64,000 nt of DNA from Flammula alnicola (taxonomy: Eukaryota > Basidiomycota > Agaricomycetes > Agaricales > Strophariaceae), in the NCBI GenBank assembly GCA_015499995.1, contig JADNRV010000103.1, positions 1 to 64,000 on the forward strand. The letters run 5' to 3'. The position numbers and the translations under genes were made by a program. Below, piece by piece: positions 10,856 through 21,024 of the stretch. Position 1 is the first letter of the stretch. Every line of letters starts with the position of its first letter. The notes under the pieces were generated by a model. The model was given only the letters and a program-made list of their open reading frames with translations, was not told the DNA's origin and did no database searches.

Positions 10856-11400
10856 TTGAAGGGTCTTAGGTCAAGTCGCACGTCTTCAAATTGGCATGTG
10901 ATTCCTCAAATAATGTATCTTTCCAAAAATTTTGTAGTTAGCATACGTCCTTTAGGCTGCAGAGGTTGTTAGTATAATACTCACAAAAGAGCGTTCGTTA
11001 AGGAACTCGTGGATAGAGTGCGACCCGATGCGGCCACGCAATTCCAGTTGAAACCTGACTATAATTTCACCGTTGACCAGAAAATATTCTCGGCTGGCTA
11101 TTTTGATATATAGCACTATAAATTCTGAGAACAGAAAATCAGATTACAACGAGTCAGTGAGAAAGCTGAACGGTGAACGTTTGAACCTCCAACTTGAACC
11201 GAGGTTTTCCGGGGGCTGTTGTGATCGTGTGCCAATATTCGGTGGTATTCAGGCGAGAATGCCTATGTTTCACGTCTAAGTGGACGTATTAGAGGGTGCC
11301 AGTGGTTGCTTCGTTTTAATAGGCCCCTGTGAGGCTTGAGATGGAAAACAAGACGATGCGGGAAGCGTCGGGCGACGTCACGGCGAACTCAATGCCTTTA
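10856..11400. repeat. promoter-region repeat, copy 2
   Basis: Second copy of the block described at 4990-5510, in the same orientation, lying between the two tandem units. After the block, the equivalent of the F-box leader (GGGCGACGTCACGGCG, then TGCCTTTACCAAA) continues to about 11405 and then breaks off before the coding region. Confidence 0.75.
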
Positions 11401-11615
11401 CCAAATAAGGCCACATAACGCGTCGGTAAACAGCGAGCCTTGAATCAGAACAATAGAAAAGCTTGTTGAACCTGCAACACAATGAGAAGCTTGGGCCAAG
11501 TCGCAAGTCCTCAAATTGGCTTGTGATCGATGGGTTGGTATTTAATCGTCCAAGCCAGTGATGTTCAACGTTCAACGTTCAACAATCACCTTGGTCGGAC
11601 TCCCGACGAATACCC

Positions 11616-12229
11616 ATGTCTCGACGACCAACGATAAAATTCTATCCTTCCGAATATGAGCACCTTCCCCTCGAATTCCAACCCCCTCAGGATGGTAGTG
11701 CTGGCTTTCGCGTAAGCAGATATGATTTTCTCAGCCATCTTTCACTGACGTCTAGTAGGCCGGACAACTTGCAATACTCAAGCTGATGCCTGTAGAGCAC
11801 CTTCCAAGAGGACTCATTCCAAAACGTGGCCTTTTCGTTCAGCCTCCTCGCTTCCACTACGGATGGGCCTATACGGAAGAAGAATTGTTCGAAATGGGGA
11901 GTCGGTGTGGCTTCCTTTATATGGTCACCGTGCCACCCGGGGAAGTCCCAGGAGTCAAGCACATGAGAAATTTGGGCACGCAAGATAAATTAGTGAAGAT
12001 GGTGCGCGACGAACTTGGTATTCGTTCGTGTACTCCCGAGCTCTGTTGCGCATGGTCGCGAAAGTCGCCTACGTGCATCTCTTTGACAACCAACTACAAG
12101 CGTGGCAATCGGACCCCGCCAGCGGAGGACGTTCGAGCCATTCAAGAGTTCCTTGGTATTGTGGAACCTCCCAGCTGGCATTTGGATACGGAAGGTTGTC
12201 ACAACTGGGATGTACGCTGGGTCTATTGA
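11616..12229 (+). CDS. orphan 188-residue protein, tandem copy 2
   Basis: Exons 11616-11711 and 11759-12229 around a 47-bp intron (GTAAGC...TAGTAG), with the same lengths and phase as copy 1. Differences include IEHLPRGLV to VEHLPRGLI, LDLAPVPPGE to LYMVTVPPGE, and a changed C-terminus (WDVRWVY). The cysteine cluster SCTPELCCA and the KRGNRTPPAxDVRAIQEFLG block are unchanged, which points to the functionally important parts. The function is unknown. Confidence 0.72.
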
Positions 12230-12756
12230 AGAATCCGGTCTGTTCTTTATTCGAGTGGTCTATTGTATTTGTATTTGATGTGTCCGGAAGATTCAAGTTA
12301 GGAATGAACGACTTGGCTGTTAAACTTGAGCTTGATCTCTGACCTTCTATTTACTCAGCAGAATTGTTATTTATACCAGTACTTCTACTGCTTTTTTTCT
12401 CAAGTTCTGTACTTCATTCAGGTTTGATATGGTCTCTCCTAGACAGATTTAGATATATAACGAGTAGGTCGGCTGCGCACTGTGAGCTAGAGCCTAGCGC
12501 CACCTTATCGATAGCTCGGTTACATTCCCGTCTGAACTAGCAAGTCGTCGATTTAATTGTTCCAGATGAAATAGGGAATGCGTCTAATTTTTCTTTATGT
12601 GGATCAAAGGGCCCGAACTTGTGCTCAACTTCAAGTTTTCATGTTCCTATATTTCGTAAACATGAGGAATTCACAGTGCGCTGGAGCAACGCTGGAGGCG
12701 AGAAGCCATTGTATGCACTAAGAGGATCCGAACTTGAAGATACTGTAAATACAACC

Positions 12757-12905
12757 TAGGAACCAGCGCTGCTGGCCCTGACCATAAAACGACGACCTTA
12801 AGAACCTGTCCTATTTCCAAAGAAGACAAGAAGAAAAAGTGCCAGTTCAGCCACTCAGATCGGATTGCTCAGAGGGAGTCCTCAAAATTCTTCGGAAATT
12901 TTTAC
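12757..12905 (+). pseudogene. F-box gene 3'-end relic (unit 2)
   Basis: Duplicate of the relic at 10285-10446 (ACCAGCGCTGCTGGCCCTGA, then AAACGACGACCTTAAGA and the GATTGCTCAGAGxGxGTCC tail). It has internal deletions relative to unit 1 and no usable frame. Confidence 0.65.
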
Positions 12906-12912
12906 TCCATTG

Positions 12913-13130
12913 TTACTTCTTGCTCGAAATAGTCGCTTCTGAGAGATGGCGCAGAAGCACTCGATTTGCAGCTTGAAGCGAATGTCGATCACTAGACAAG
13001 TAGATTTCGTCCATGATTAATTCTAGTATTTCAACCAGCAGAGAAGCCTTTAGAGAGGCCATGCCCTTCAAGAAAGTATAGCCACGCTTCCACTTTGGTA
13101 GCTGTTTGAGTTGTGGTTGCGCGACATGGC
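12913..13130 (-). pseudogene. F-box N-terminus-like frame (unit 2), frame shifted
   Basis: Copy of the 10453-10668 frame. The conserved part (LLVEILELIMDEIYLSSDRH) is present, but the ATG equivalent to copy 1 now leads into a stop after about ten codons because of an indel near 13070. Only an internal ATG (MASLKASLLVE) could start it. Confidence 0.5.
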
Positions 13131-13340
13131 GCTGGTTTTGGATTTTGCACCACTCAGGTCCGACGCTGTCGACAAAAGCCAAAGTAGGAAAACATATTTA
13201 GGCATTCTACGTCATAGACTACAAAGAAAAGAGGGACGCGCCTGCTCAGCGCTCAGTGCTCGCGTCGGATATCTTGTAAATTTCAAGCTGATGCGCATGC
13301 ATGCGTCGGGACCAGCGATATTTTGGATTACCAAGGCAAT

Positions 13341-14025
13341 GAATGTCGAGTGCATTTTCATAGTTTTCAACCTCAAAGGATTGAACTGGGTAACGAGAAA
13401 ATGAAATAAATATCTGACTCAGACAACTGAAAGTCTTGTCGCACTCCAAGCTCACATTCACCCGGTCGCGTCGTGCACGAATAATCCATGTTATTCTTTA
13501 ACAATTTATCAACTTTATTTCAAGTCCTACAAGAATTCGAGGCACACTACTAGAACGAACGTTGTTGGGGGTGGCATAGAGAAAAAAACAAGCTTGATTT
13601 GAGCAGACGGTTTGTGGGTAGGGGACGATGACGGATGATGATATAATAGAAAAACATACTGTTGAGTAGCGAGCAAAAAACAAGCCATAGATGGGGGTTG
13701 ATGATGGACAATGAGGAATGGTGGTCGAGGATGTGGGGGGATGGGGGGTACGACGATGCTCCAAACAAGTGGGTAGGGGAATGGTGATGATGGTAGGTAA
13801 TTACACGGCAGCATCGAAGGCTTATACGTAAGTAAGACGACTGGTAAAAAGATAAGGTCGTCGTGGTAGTCCAGTACTATATACGGGTCATTTTGAGGCA
13901 GTGGAAAAAAAAAGGCAGACGTCGTGGCGAGAAAAACGAATTGGTTTGGATAGCGAGAAGAAAGGCTGTACGAGTAGCAAAAAAAAATTGAAATGAAAAT
14001 GAAAAGATTAAATTCTTCTAATCCT
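13341..14025. other. 3' region of the bZIP gene
   Basis: No gene seen. It lies between tandem unit 2 and the stop codon of the minus-strand bZIP gene and presumably contains that gene's 3' UTR. T-rich and GGGG-rich segments account for several meaningless open frames. Confidence 0.5.
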
Positions 14026-15702
14026 CTACGCATCAGCATACTCGGGGTCGTCCTCCGGGAAATCCTTGCAAGGCATGCCGACGCTGCGAAGCGTCTCGAG
14101 CAAAGTGAGCGCCCGCGTCTTCCAGACCTCCTTCATCTGACGCTCCTCGTTCCGCGACCTCTCCATCATCTGGAACTGCTCGAGCTTGCGCTTCCTGCTC
14201 CTGCGCGCCGCCACCGTGTTCTGGCGGCGCTTCTGCTCGATGAGGTCCTTCTCGGTCGGGTTGGGAGGAAGGTCATCCCCCAACTGGTCCTCCTCTTCGC
14301 CGAACGCCGTCGACCGCGAGCGCTTGCGGGCAAAGACGGCGGGCAGCTCCTTCCTAGACGTCGCAGAGGGAATGGCGTACTTGCGGGGCTGGGTAGGAGC
14401 AGTCTCGTCGAGAAGAGAGTCGGGAGTGACACCCTTGCGGATGCCAGTGGCCTTGCTTCGACGAGGGCCAGTGGAGGGGACTCTGGAGGCAGACTTGGAG
14501 ACAGGGGCAGGGAAGGCATGGTTGCCCTCGAACGAGTCGAGCGCAGGAGTTTCGGGAGAGATGGTGTACAGCTGGTCGTTGAAGTCGGGAAGCTGCGGTG
14601 TCTTGGCTTGCACGACGACCTCCTCTTGCTTGTCCATGTCGACGCCACCGAACAAAGGCATGTACTCCATCGACGGGCTCGTAAGCATCGCGTCGTCAGC
14701 GAAGAGAGGAGTGTTGAGGAAGTCGGAGAAAGGGGTCTCTTGCGGGGAGGTACCGAAGTCATCGAGGTCTGGCATCATGGGGGATGTGATGTAGTCCAAG
14801 AAGTCCTGATCGTGGAACTCTGGAGATGCTGCACGGGCGGAAGCGAGAGGATGAGTCAGGGAAACAATGGGGCGGGAGGCTGTGCCCTTACCAAAGATAT
14901 CCTCGATGTTTTGCAAAGGTGCGGACATATCGTCCGAGGGTATAACGGGGGCCTCGAGCTCCGCCGGGGTGACAGTCGACGCCATCGGTGTGCTGGATGC
15001 GGCCATGGAATTATCGGTCGGCTTCTTAGATAACATATTCAAATAATTTGCGATGAGCGTCTGGGAGTCGGGGACTACAGACGATGGTTGGCTTTGTGGT
15101 TGTAAATAATGGGTCCGTGGTGCAGGGGGTAGTACTTGAGGAATACCATAGTGGGCTGCTAAATCCGAGGTGGATTGGAAGATGTGGTTGGACGTCCGAG
15201 GACGACGAATTGGGTGGTTTAAGCCATGGGTGGTAAGAGGCTGAGAAGAACTCGAAACAGGTGTTTCAAGTGAAGTGGACGGTTGACCGAAGGTGCGAGG
15301 TGCCGTAGACGAGCTCAGAGAAGCCGAGTTATTCACAAAGTCGAGAACATCTTGACTTGTGTATGAGTTGTTGTTGTTCTGGAAGGCGGAAATTGCGACT
15401 TTGTCGGAGTTACGGGTTGTGGTGTTGGGCGACGAAGGCACCTTGGGCGGTAGCCTTGAAAGCCTAGAGGTGGGCGGGATCAGTTCCTGTTCGACAAAAT
15501 CACGATTTGCTACGGCCGCAGATGGACGCCCGTTTGAGGTGGACGACGCATCGTTAGCGCACGAAGAGGCCTGAGCTGCCCGCATGGGGGAATTGCGGGA
15601 GTCCACCTCCATCATCTGATGAGCCTCGTTCGACCCAGTCGCCGGAGCCTTGCTACCGGTCGACGTACTGGCTGACACCGCGAGAGCAGATGCAGAAGCC
15701 AT
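14026..15702 (-). CDS. bZIP transcription factor (Gcn4/CPC1-like)
   Basis: Start ATG 15702; a frame open further upstream has no ATG. I remove a 63-bp intron at 14829-14891 (GTAAGG, CTGAC branch-like site, GTGCAG) that is a multiple of three and stop-free, so both spliced (537 aa) and unspliced forms are open. The long N-terminal part is rich in Ser, Thr and Pro with acidic patches (LDYITSPMMPDLDDFG, FSDFLNTPLFADD) that look like activation regions. Near the C-terminus is a basic region QKRRQNTVAARRSRKRKLE with the invariant Asn and Arg spaced N-x7-R (N474, R482), as in Gcn4. The following zipper is weak: heptad positions read Met, Glu, Trp, Leu. Gcn4-type factors activate amino-acid biosynthesis genes by binding TGACTCA, and several such sites lie in this gene's own promoter. 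Confidence 0.82.
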   Translation of the reverse strand: MASASALAVSASTSTGSKAPATGSNEAHQMMEVDSRNSPMRAAQASSCANDASSTSNGRPSAAVANRDFVEQELIPPTSRLSRLPPKVPSSPNTTTRNSDKVAISAFQNNNNSYTSQDVLDFVNNSASLSSSTAPRTFGQPSTSLETPVSSSSQPLTTHGLNHPIRRPRTSNHIFQSTSDLAAHYGIPQVLPPAPRTHYLQPQSQPSSVVPDSQTLIANYLNMLSKKPTDNSMAASSTPMASTVTPAELEAPVIPSDDMSAPLQNIEDIFGKGTASRPIVSLTHPLASARAASPEFHDQDFLDYITSPMMPDLDDFGTSPQETPFSDFLNTPLFADDAMLTSPSMEYMPLFGGVDMDKQEEVVVQAKTPQLPDFNDQLYTISPETPALDSFEGNHAFPAPVSKSASRVPSTGPRRSKATGIRKGVTPDSLLDETAPTQPRKYAIPSATSRKELPAVFARKRSRSTAFGEEEDQLGDDLPPNPTEKDLIEQKRRQNTVAARRSRKRKLEQFQMMERSRNEERQMKEVWKTRALTLLETLRSVGMPCKDFPEDDPEYADA

Positions 15703-15715
15703 TGTGTATGAGATA

Positions 15716-15937
15716 TGACTCGAATTTGGGTACGATATGAAAAGCGAGATTGTATCGCTATGCACAGACGTTGCGCACGTAGGCCAAAGTATCAGATTAC
15801 GAGGGGAAACTATGACTCACGAATGCCTCAGAGATTGAACTACTGAGCAAGGAGAGAGACCGTACAGAAGTGACTCTGTCCAAGTCTATCGAGGTGGGGG
15901 TGGGGAAGAAAGAACGGGTTATCCTTGGCCATGACTC
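15716..15937. promoter_or_regulatory. cluster of four TGACTC (Gcn4/AP-1) motifs in the bZIP promoter
   Basis: TGACTC occurs at 15716-15721, 15813-15819 (full TGACTCA), 15871-15876 and 15932-15937, all in the same orientation. By simple counting, about 0.1 hexamer hits on either strand would be expected in 222 bases. They lie just upstream of, or within, the leader of a bZIP gene whose basic region resembles Gcn4, which suggests autoregulation. Confidence 0.6.
15840..15932 (-). other. possible upstream open reading frame of the bZIP gene
   Basis: The only ATG between the TATA-like box and the bZIP start opens a 30-codon frame (MAKDNPFFLPHPHL...) ending at TAG 15842-15840, 137 bases before the main ATG. 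Upstream frames control Gcn4/CPC1 translation in other fungi. Whether this one is transcribed is uncertain, because its ATG is only about 15 bases from the TATA-like box. Confidence 0.3.
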
Positions 15938-15946
15938 GATTCTGCC

Positions 15947-15955
15947 TTTATATAT
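15947..15955 (-). promoter_or_regulatory. TATA-like box of the bZIP gene
   Basis: Read on the minus strand the sequence is GATATATAAAGG, a strong TATA match about 245 bases before the bZIP ATG. Confidence 0.55.
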
Positions 15956-18680
15956 CCCGCTGCACAGCCTTTTTTTCAGGCTCAGCTCTGGCGCGGTTCC
16001 GCCTTTTTAGTCATCCAGGCACCTGACACCCGCCCATGCATCGTTCCCTCAAATTCCAGTGCAAGGCTATACTATTCGTACCCAATCCAGACTTCATAAA
16101 TGCCAATAATCCCCCCACAGACGCCCATAAACCCTTACTCGTCGTCCTGCAAATGCCCAATATTCTCTTCAATTTCTGACGAAGCATGTGGGTGTTTCTC
16201 AGACCGAGTCATAATGAATCTTCGGCAAATGTGCCGGCTGACACATCACTCCCGACCATCGCGGCCCTTCACACGTGTTACCCGACGCCTGTCTCATTTA
16301 GGCATATCGCGCCTCGCCGCAGGGCACAGCCCGCAGCCCACAACACCTCCCGCCGCTCAGATGACCCCTCGGACGCAATAAACGTGTCCTCCACGCCGCT
16401 CTTTTACGTGTAGCACCATTTTAGGCTATCGCGCACAACGGTCTCCTGTCCCCTGGGCATAGGGCAAATTTGCAAACCCCGCCGACGATATCCCGTGCAA
16501 CGGAAAGGAGGCGGAAAGCGATAGCCGTCTCCTGAATTGGTCAGCAATCTCTGAATTTGTGATCCATAATTTCCCGGTGTAACACCTTACTCCTCCCAGA
16601 ATAGTCCACCCATACCATGTTCTCCTTTGTTCCAACAAGTATGAAATTCGTATTTGCAAACGAACAGGGTCGGCAGGCACGATACACGCAGTCCGTATGA
16701 CCCGCAGTCAGCGTTTCGACACCCTGCGCGCTCCACACTTGATTTCACTCTGACCATCTAAGTCAACCTCAGGATCAGTACCGGGTGTCCAGCGTCAAAA
16801 CTCCATGGTTCTCGCAAGAATGTGCCATCCAATGAGCCAACAAAGCGCCAATTTCCAACACGGCTGTGCAATCCACGAATCACGGCATAGAAATACCTCG
16901 TGCAGATGTCCAGTAGATGCTTGCCAGAGAACAAGAGCCGGCACATGCTACCGTTATTGGGACACAATAGCCACAGAGTATTTCAGTTCCAACAATGATC
17001 GACCGTTATCGGACTGATGGTCGACACGTTCTTGCAGTGTGATGCTCGAGACCGTCCGAATCCTGCGCAAGTCACGTCAGACTGTGGCGCAGCGAGGGGG
17101 GACTGCTGGAGGAGTGCCAAATGGCGACAGCTACGTCGTCCGTAGTCAGCGCTCAATGGCATGCAACTGACTGCGTATCCACGCACGCAGCCACACTACA
17201 TACGTCGACGCGGCACAGCCGATCCAAGTACAAGTCTAATCCTGGACAGGTTAAAAACACCGATAAATGCCTCGTCGACGTCGTGCCGGACATATAGGTA
17301 GCCACGCTAACGCCGTAGACAATGAAGCACTTATTCCGATTCGAGAGACATCTGAAAGGCACCTCAGATAGGCAAAAGACAACCATGGGCAAGGGTTCCG
17401 ATTTCAAGGATTGAGCCAAACCTGTCAGTGATATCGATCCTCTCACCGTAGACTCTGGAAGCTGAAGACATTCAAATTGCAGGCCCAAGGAACCGGATAC
17501 TCACGCTAACCATGTACAGTAGCTACTGCGTCATCGGCCATTGTTCTTTGTAAGTCCCCTGATGCGATATGTGAGAAAGAGCGAGAGGCTCGGAAAAGTG
17601 TCGGACGTGTGTGTGCTTGGGTGCCAGGAGCCAGGAGCCGTTCTACAAGCCAGCCAGTAAGAGTCTGAGAGAGAGCTCGTGGGTCCCGACTCCCCGAGTC
17701 GGTCCGAGGAAGCGAGGGAACAAGGGTACACATATGAAAGCCACCAATTGCATTGACAGTGTGGTTAAAGAACCATCCCGACCGTCGTCCTTGGTACGCC
17801 GTCGTCCAGTAGAAAGCATGAATGGTGAAATATGAGTACCTGACAAGATGAAGTAGAGCCAACGACCAGGAAAAACGTGTACTTGCGAGTTGCATCGTCG
17901 CTCTCTTCTCGGGGTCGGTCTCTCGCGAGAAACCGGCCAGAGAGCGAGAGAAAGTCTTCCACGACAACAGTGAGAGGAATCGAGATATTTTAGACGATCG
18001 TTTGACCCGTGAGTATCGTATTGCATCCTCAGGAATTTTTAGCGCATGAATATCTGCAGCCTTGGTTCCCGAGCGCCGAGCTAGTTCCAAAAAGTACATT
18101 TGAATGGCGGAGAAACCTCGCAAATGAGAATAAGAAGCCGGTCCACCTCGAAACAACGTTAACGCAAGAGGTCGCGGACGACCACCTCCTGCAAGGCACT
18201 CCTAGTCACTAAAAACAAAAAATTCGAAGCGAGATAAATCGCCCAGAGGAATGGATACTGAACCGCCTACACGACAGAAACCACTGAACCGGCAAGTTGA
18301 TCCCGCAAGTCAGATGGGGTAACCGAGGCAGAATCGGGGAAGTGTGACGTGCGCAAAGTTGGCGGTGTGGCGTTAGGCGTTTGCCAATCCGGTATTCAAG
18401 CAGTCCAGCGTCCGTAAGAAGAGGCCGTCGTTCTTTGACTGGCGACAATCGTTCAGAGTGGACAGTACCGACACGGCCTGACACCGCACAACCAACCCGA
18501 TCCGGCGTCCTGGACTCTTGGTAACTTTTTCTGTCCAAAGTGCGGTGGGACTCGATCCTGACTTTGAAGGGACGAAGAGCATGCGGAGAAAGGCCGTCGA
18601 AGAATGGGGGGAAGATTCCAGGAAAGGGCAACAGAAGCGGCGGGGGCGGCGGGGTTTTATACTGCGCGGGACCGCCACAT
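15956..18680. other. 2.7-kb region without a recognisable gene
   Basis: I find no convincing coding region. The longest frame (minus, 18156-17506) has no ATG at its start, no recognisable motif and no supportive splice pattern. The region separates the divergent bZIP and FKBP genes and may be long regulatory DNA, a decayed insertion or a noncoding transcript. Confidence 0.4.
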
Positions 18681-18731
18681 TGACTCAGAGGCGCGCCGAT
18701 CACGTGATGGCGTAATGGAGTCAAATGACTC
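18681..18731. promoter_or_regulatory. TGACTCA plus inverted TGACTC pair and CACGTGA upstream of the FKBP gene
   Basis: TGACTCA at 18681-18687, then CACGTGA at about 18701-18707, then GAGTCAAATGACTC (18718-18731), two opposed half-sites. These lie 164-214 bases before the FKBP start, so the neighbouring bZIP factor could plausibly regulate this gene. Confidence 0.45.
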
Positions 18732-18894
18732 GCCGCATGTCATTTCCAATGTTTGTCTTGTTTGTGCCACATTGCCCTCATGAATATCCTAGCCCGAAGG
18801 CTTCGATACGCTTGAGATGCGAACAGTGTATACGTAGGAATCAAAACAGAAATTCGTTCATCGTGTCATCGTTCTCTTTTCCGATCCTCTCAAA

Positions 18895-19538
18895 ATGAAG
18901 TTCTTAAGTTGGCTCTCGTTCGCAGTAATTGGCGCCGTCGCAGCTAATGCTCAAGGCAGCCTCCCATGCCGGACACATGTGGCAACAAAGCCCAGACGGG
19001 AGATCGTATCAAGGTCCACTACGTGAGTTGTCGTCGACGTCGACCTTTATAGCTTGGGATAAATAGCTGAAATAAACCGCGCTTAACAGACCGGAACCTT
19101 GTTCTCCAATGGAAACAAGTTCGATTCAAGGTATGTATTCTATTACCTTGCTCGAAGTACGTGTCTGACACGGCCTTTATTCCCACCTAGTCTTGACCGT
19201 GGCCAACCTCTGCCATTGACGCGCAAGCTTCATCACCTTGGTTATGTGGAATTGGCTAACCTCATCTCAATTTTAGTTGGCGTTGGCCAAGTCATTAAAG
19301 GATGGGACGAAGGTCTCAAGGGAATGTGCCTCAACGAGAAGCGCACATTGACAATCCCGTCGAACCTGGCCTACGGTCAGTTATCTCTATTCCATCCAGC
19401 ATCGCGAGTCTGACCGTGCACATCTTATATTCCACTGTAGGCTCTCGCGGTTTTGGAAACGTCATCCCACCAAACTCTGCCCTCGTATTCACTGTGGAGC
19501 TCGTGGGCTTGGACCCCGTGCAGCATGAGGAATTGTAA
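18895..19538 (+). CDS. FKBP-type peptidyl-prolyl isomerase, ER-directed (FKBP2-like), with an N-terminal frame conflict
   Basis: Coding exons end 18966?-19022, then 19090-19130, 19191-19222, 19277-19375, 19441-19538. The third intron (19223-19276) is GC-AG (GCAAGC...TTTTAG); the others are GT-AG. The domain is nearly complete: [74 protein letters not shown]. It ends HEEL, a typical ER-retrieval signal. ATG 18895 opens a good signal peptide ([20 protein letters not shown]), but this frame is off by one from the domain and the usual linker is missing. ATG 18966 is in frame but gives a protein without a signal. Either a small deletion has broken the gene or the assembly has an error there. The enzyme catalyses cis-trans isomerisation of proline bonds during secretory protein folding. 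Confidence 0.8.
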
Positions 19539-19956
19539 CTTATACTTGCTTTATGGAATGTTTGCAATCTATGCAGGACTTCGCTACTTGTATCATCAGA
19601 CGATAGTAAGCATCGTTAGGCAGTCATGCAGGCGCAGAGTGCATAGAACAGCTGGTGGGTATGTTGACGCCATGCACTTCTGCAGGAGGGCGAGGACGCT
19701 ATCCTTTTGTCGTCATTGCATGTATTACGTCAAGGCTGAAAGCGTCCGACAAATGACTCTCATTTCACGGTCTGTTCGGTTTAAAATTTAGCTTCAGACG
19801 AAATTTATGTTTGGTGTTGGAGAATAACGTTCGACTAGATAACAAGCTCGTTCGAATTTACCCTTTCCCTCTAGTCTCCCTGTCACAATTTTGTGTTAGT
19901 AAATTCTGGAGTAAATTTCGTGTGGATGCTCTTCTCGGATCAAGATTTAGAAGTCT
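19539..19956. other. convergent intergenic region
   Basis: 3' region of the FKBP gene and of the minus-strand ARRV-family gene. No gene or repeat recognised. Confidence 0.45.
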
Positions 19957-21024
19957 TCAAATTTTGGTCTCGTTCAGGTACCATTCGCGGCCTCGGTCAT
20001 TCAAACACTCCATCCAATCGAGTCTCCAGAACCATCTTTGCAAAGGGTCACGGAGATATTTTTCTGGGAGACGATTAACCTCGTCAGCATTGTATTCCGA
20101 CGACGAGACAAAAACAGAAATCGGGTACTCACGACGTCGAATTTGAAAAATGAGTTCGGCGAAATGCCAGTTGTCCATCCCTCCATGTGCTCCTTGCAGC
20201 CAGTCTAACATCCGCTCAAGATGAATGTTGTAGTCTGAGGGAAACAGCAATATAATGCGATCCTCGTCGATTTCCTGGAATGCTGCCTCCATCTGAGTTG
20301 TAATCCACCCGTCCACTGACATCCCTTTGGGATAACCTGAGATGATGAGATAGCGCAAACGAGTGCACCGTACAACGAGATTGCGAACAACCCCGATTGA
20401 AACGGGAGAGTCGAGTTTGATGTGAGTCAAATGGGGTAGTTTCGTCAGTTTTTTCCATGATTTCCAGTCTTCCGCCCCGAGACTACTAACAATGTTAAGA
20501 TGGGTGAGGCTAGACAATGTCGGGTGAAGCAGATCTTCCTCTGTGAAAAACGCAAGCTCTGCGGACAGTCTCCGAAGACGGAGATGTTGTATGTTGGGAA
20601 GGAAAAACTTGAACGTTCCTGCAATCCATATCGCGAGATCGTAGACGTTAGGGCACGAAGATAAAAGATGGTTTATCTCTTCATTTGTGAAGGATGAGTG
20701 GGTGATGAAATGTTTGGCGAAATGACCAACATCTTCCAGCTTCAAGGAAGGAAACTTCTTGAAGTCCGGGTATGGAAGATGTGCCGTCTGATTGAAGACA
20801 CGATATAAAATCGGCCGCAACCTATGAAATATTTCAAGTTACACCAAAAAATTGTCAAAGACCTTTAAACAAAATCACAGCACTCACCACTCATTAACGC
20901 GTCTTGCTACCAGCATCAGCTTCAAGATAGAGCATTTTGAACCGCCATTATCAGATGCGGCTATTTCAAAAATACAACGCTCTAGATCCTGAGGTAGAAA
21001 CGGAGGGCCGCAGTGTTCGAGCAT
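19957..21024 (-). CDS. agaric 'LERCIFEIAA/ARRVNEW' family protein, function unknown
   Basis: Exons 21024-20888 and 20821-19957, joined across a 66-bp GTGAGT...TCATAG intron (phase 2); 333 aa. The head (LPQDLERCIFEIAASD, then LKLMLVARRVNEWLRPILYRV) matches a family I know as common and unnamed in agaric genomes, somewhat F-box-like in layout. Weak leucine-rich stretches follow (VYDLAIW, LPNIQHLRLRRL, LTHLNIVSSL, LPHLTHIKLDS, LRYLIISGYP). There is no signal or membrane segment. A decayed copy lies at 24240-25288. The family may be a divergent F-box or LRR adaptor group, but this is not established. Confidence 0.7.

Larger units (their letters stand above)
11526..13340. repeat. tandem duplication unit 2
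   Basis: Second copy of the 9000-10850 unit, with the 188-aa gene at 11616, an F-box relic at 12757-12905 and an antisense F-box-like frame at 12913. Small indels separate the copies, and the antisense frame carries an extra segment around 13065-13085. Confidence 0.8.

Noticed and set aside
13993..15033. 346-residue plus-strand open frame opposite the bZIP gene
   Set aside because: Antisense shadow of the GC-rich, codon-biased bZIP coding sequence; the peptide is Arg/Leu-rich and featureless.
17506..18156. 216-residue minus-strand open frame
   Set aside because: It has no ATG at its start, no motif and unusual composition; I saw no supporting splice structure.
19957..20160. 53-bp GTGAGT...GACGAG intron in the ARRV-family gene
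   Set aside because: Removing it shifts the frame and loses the DEVNRLPEKYL segment that is also present in the pseudogene copy.
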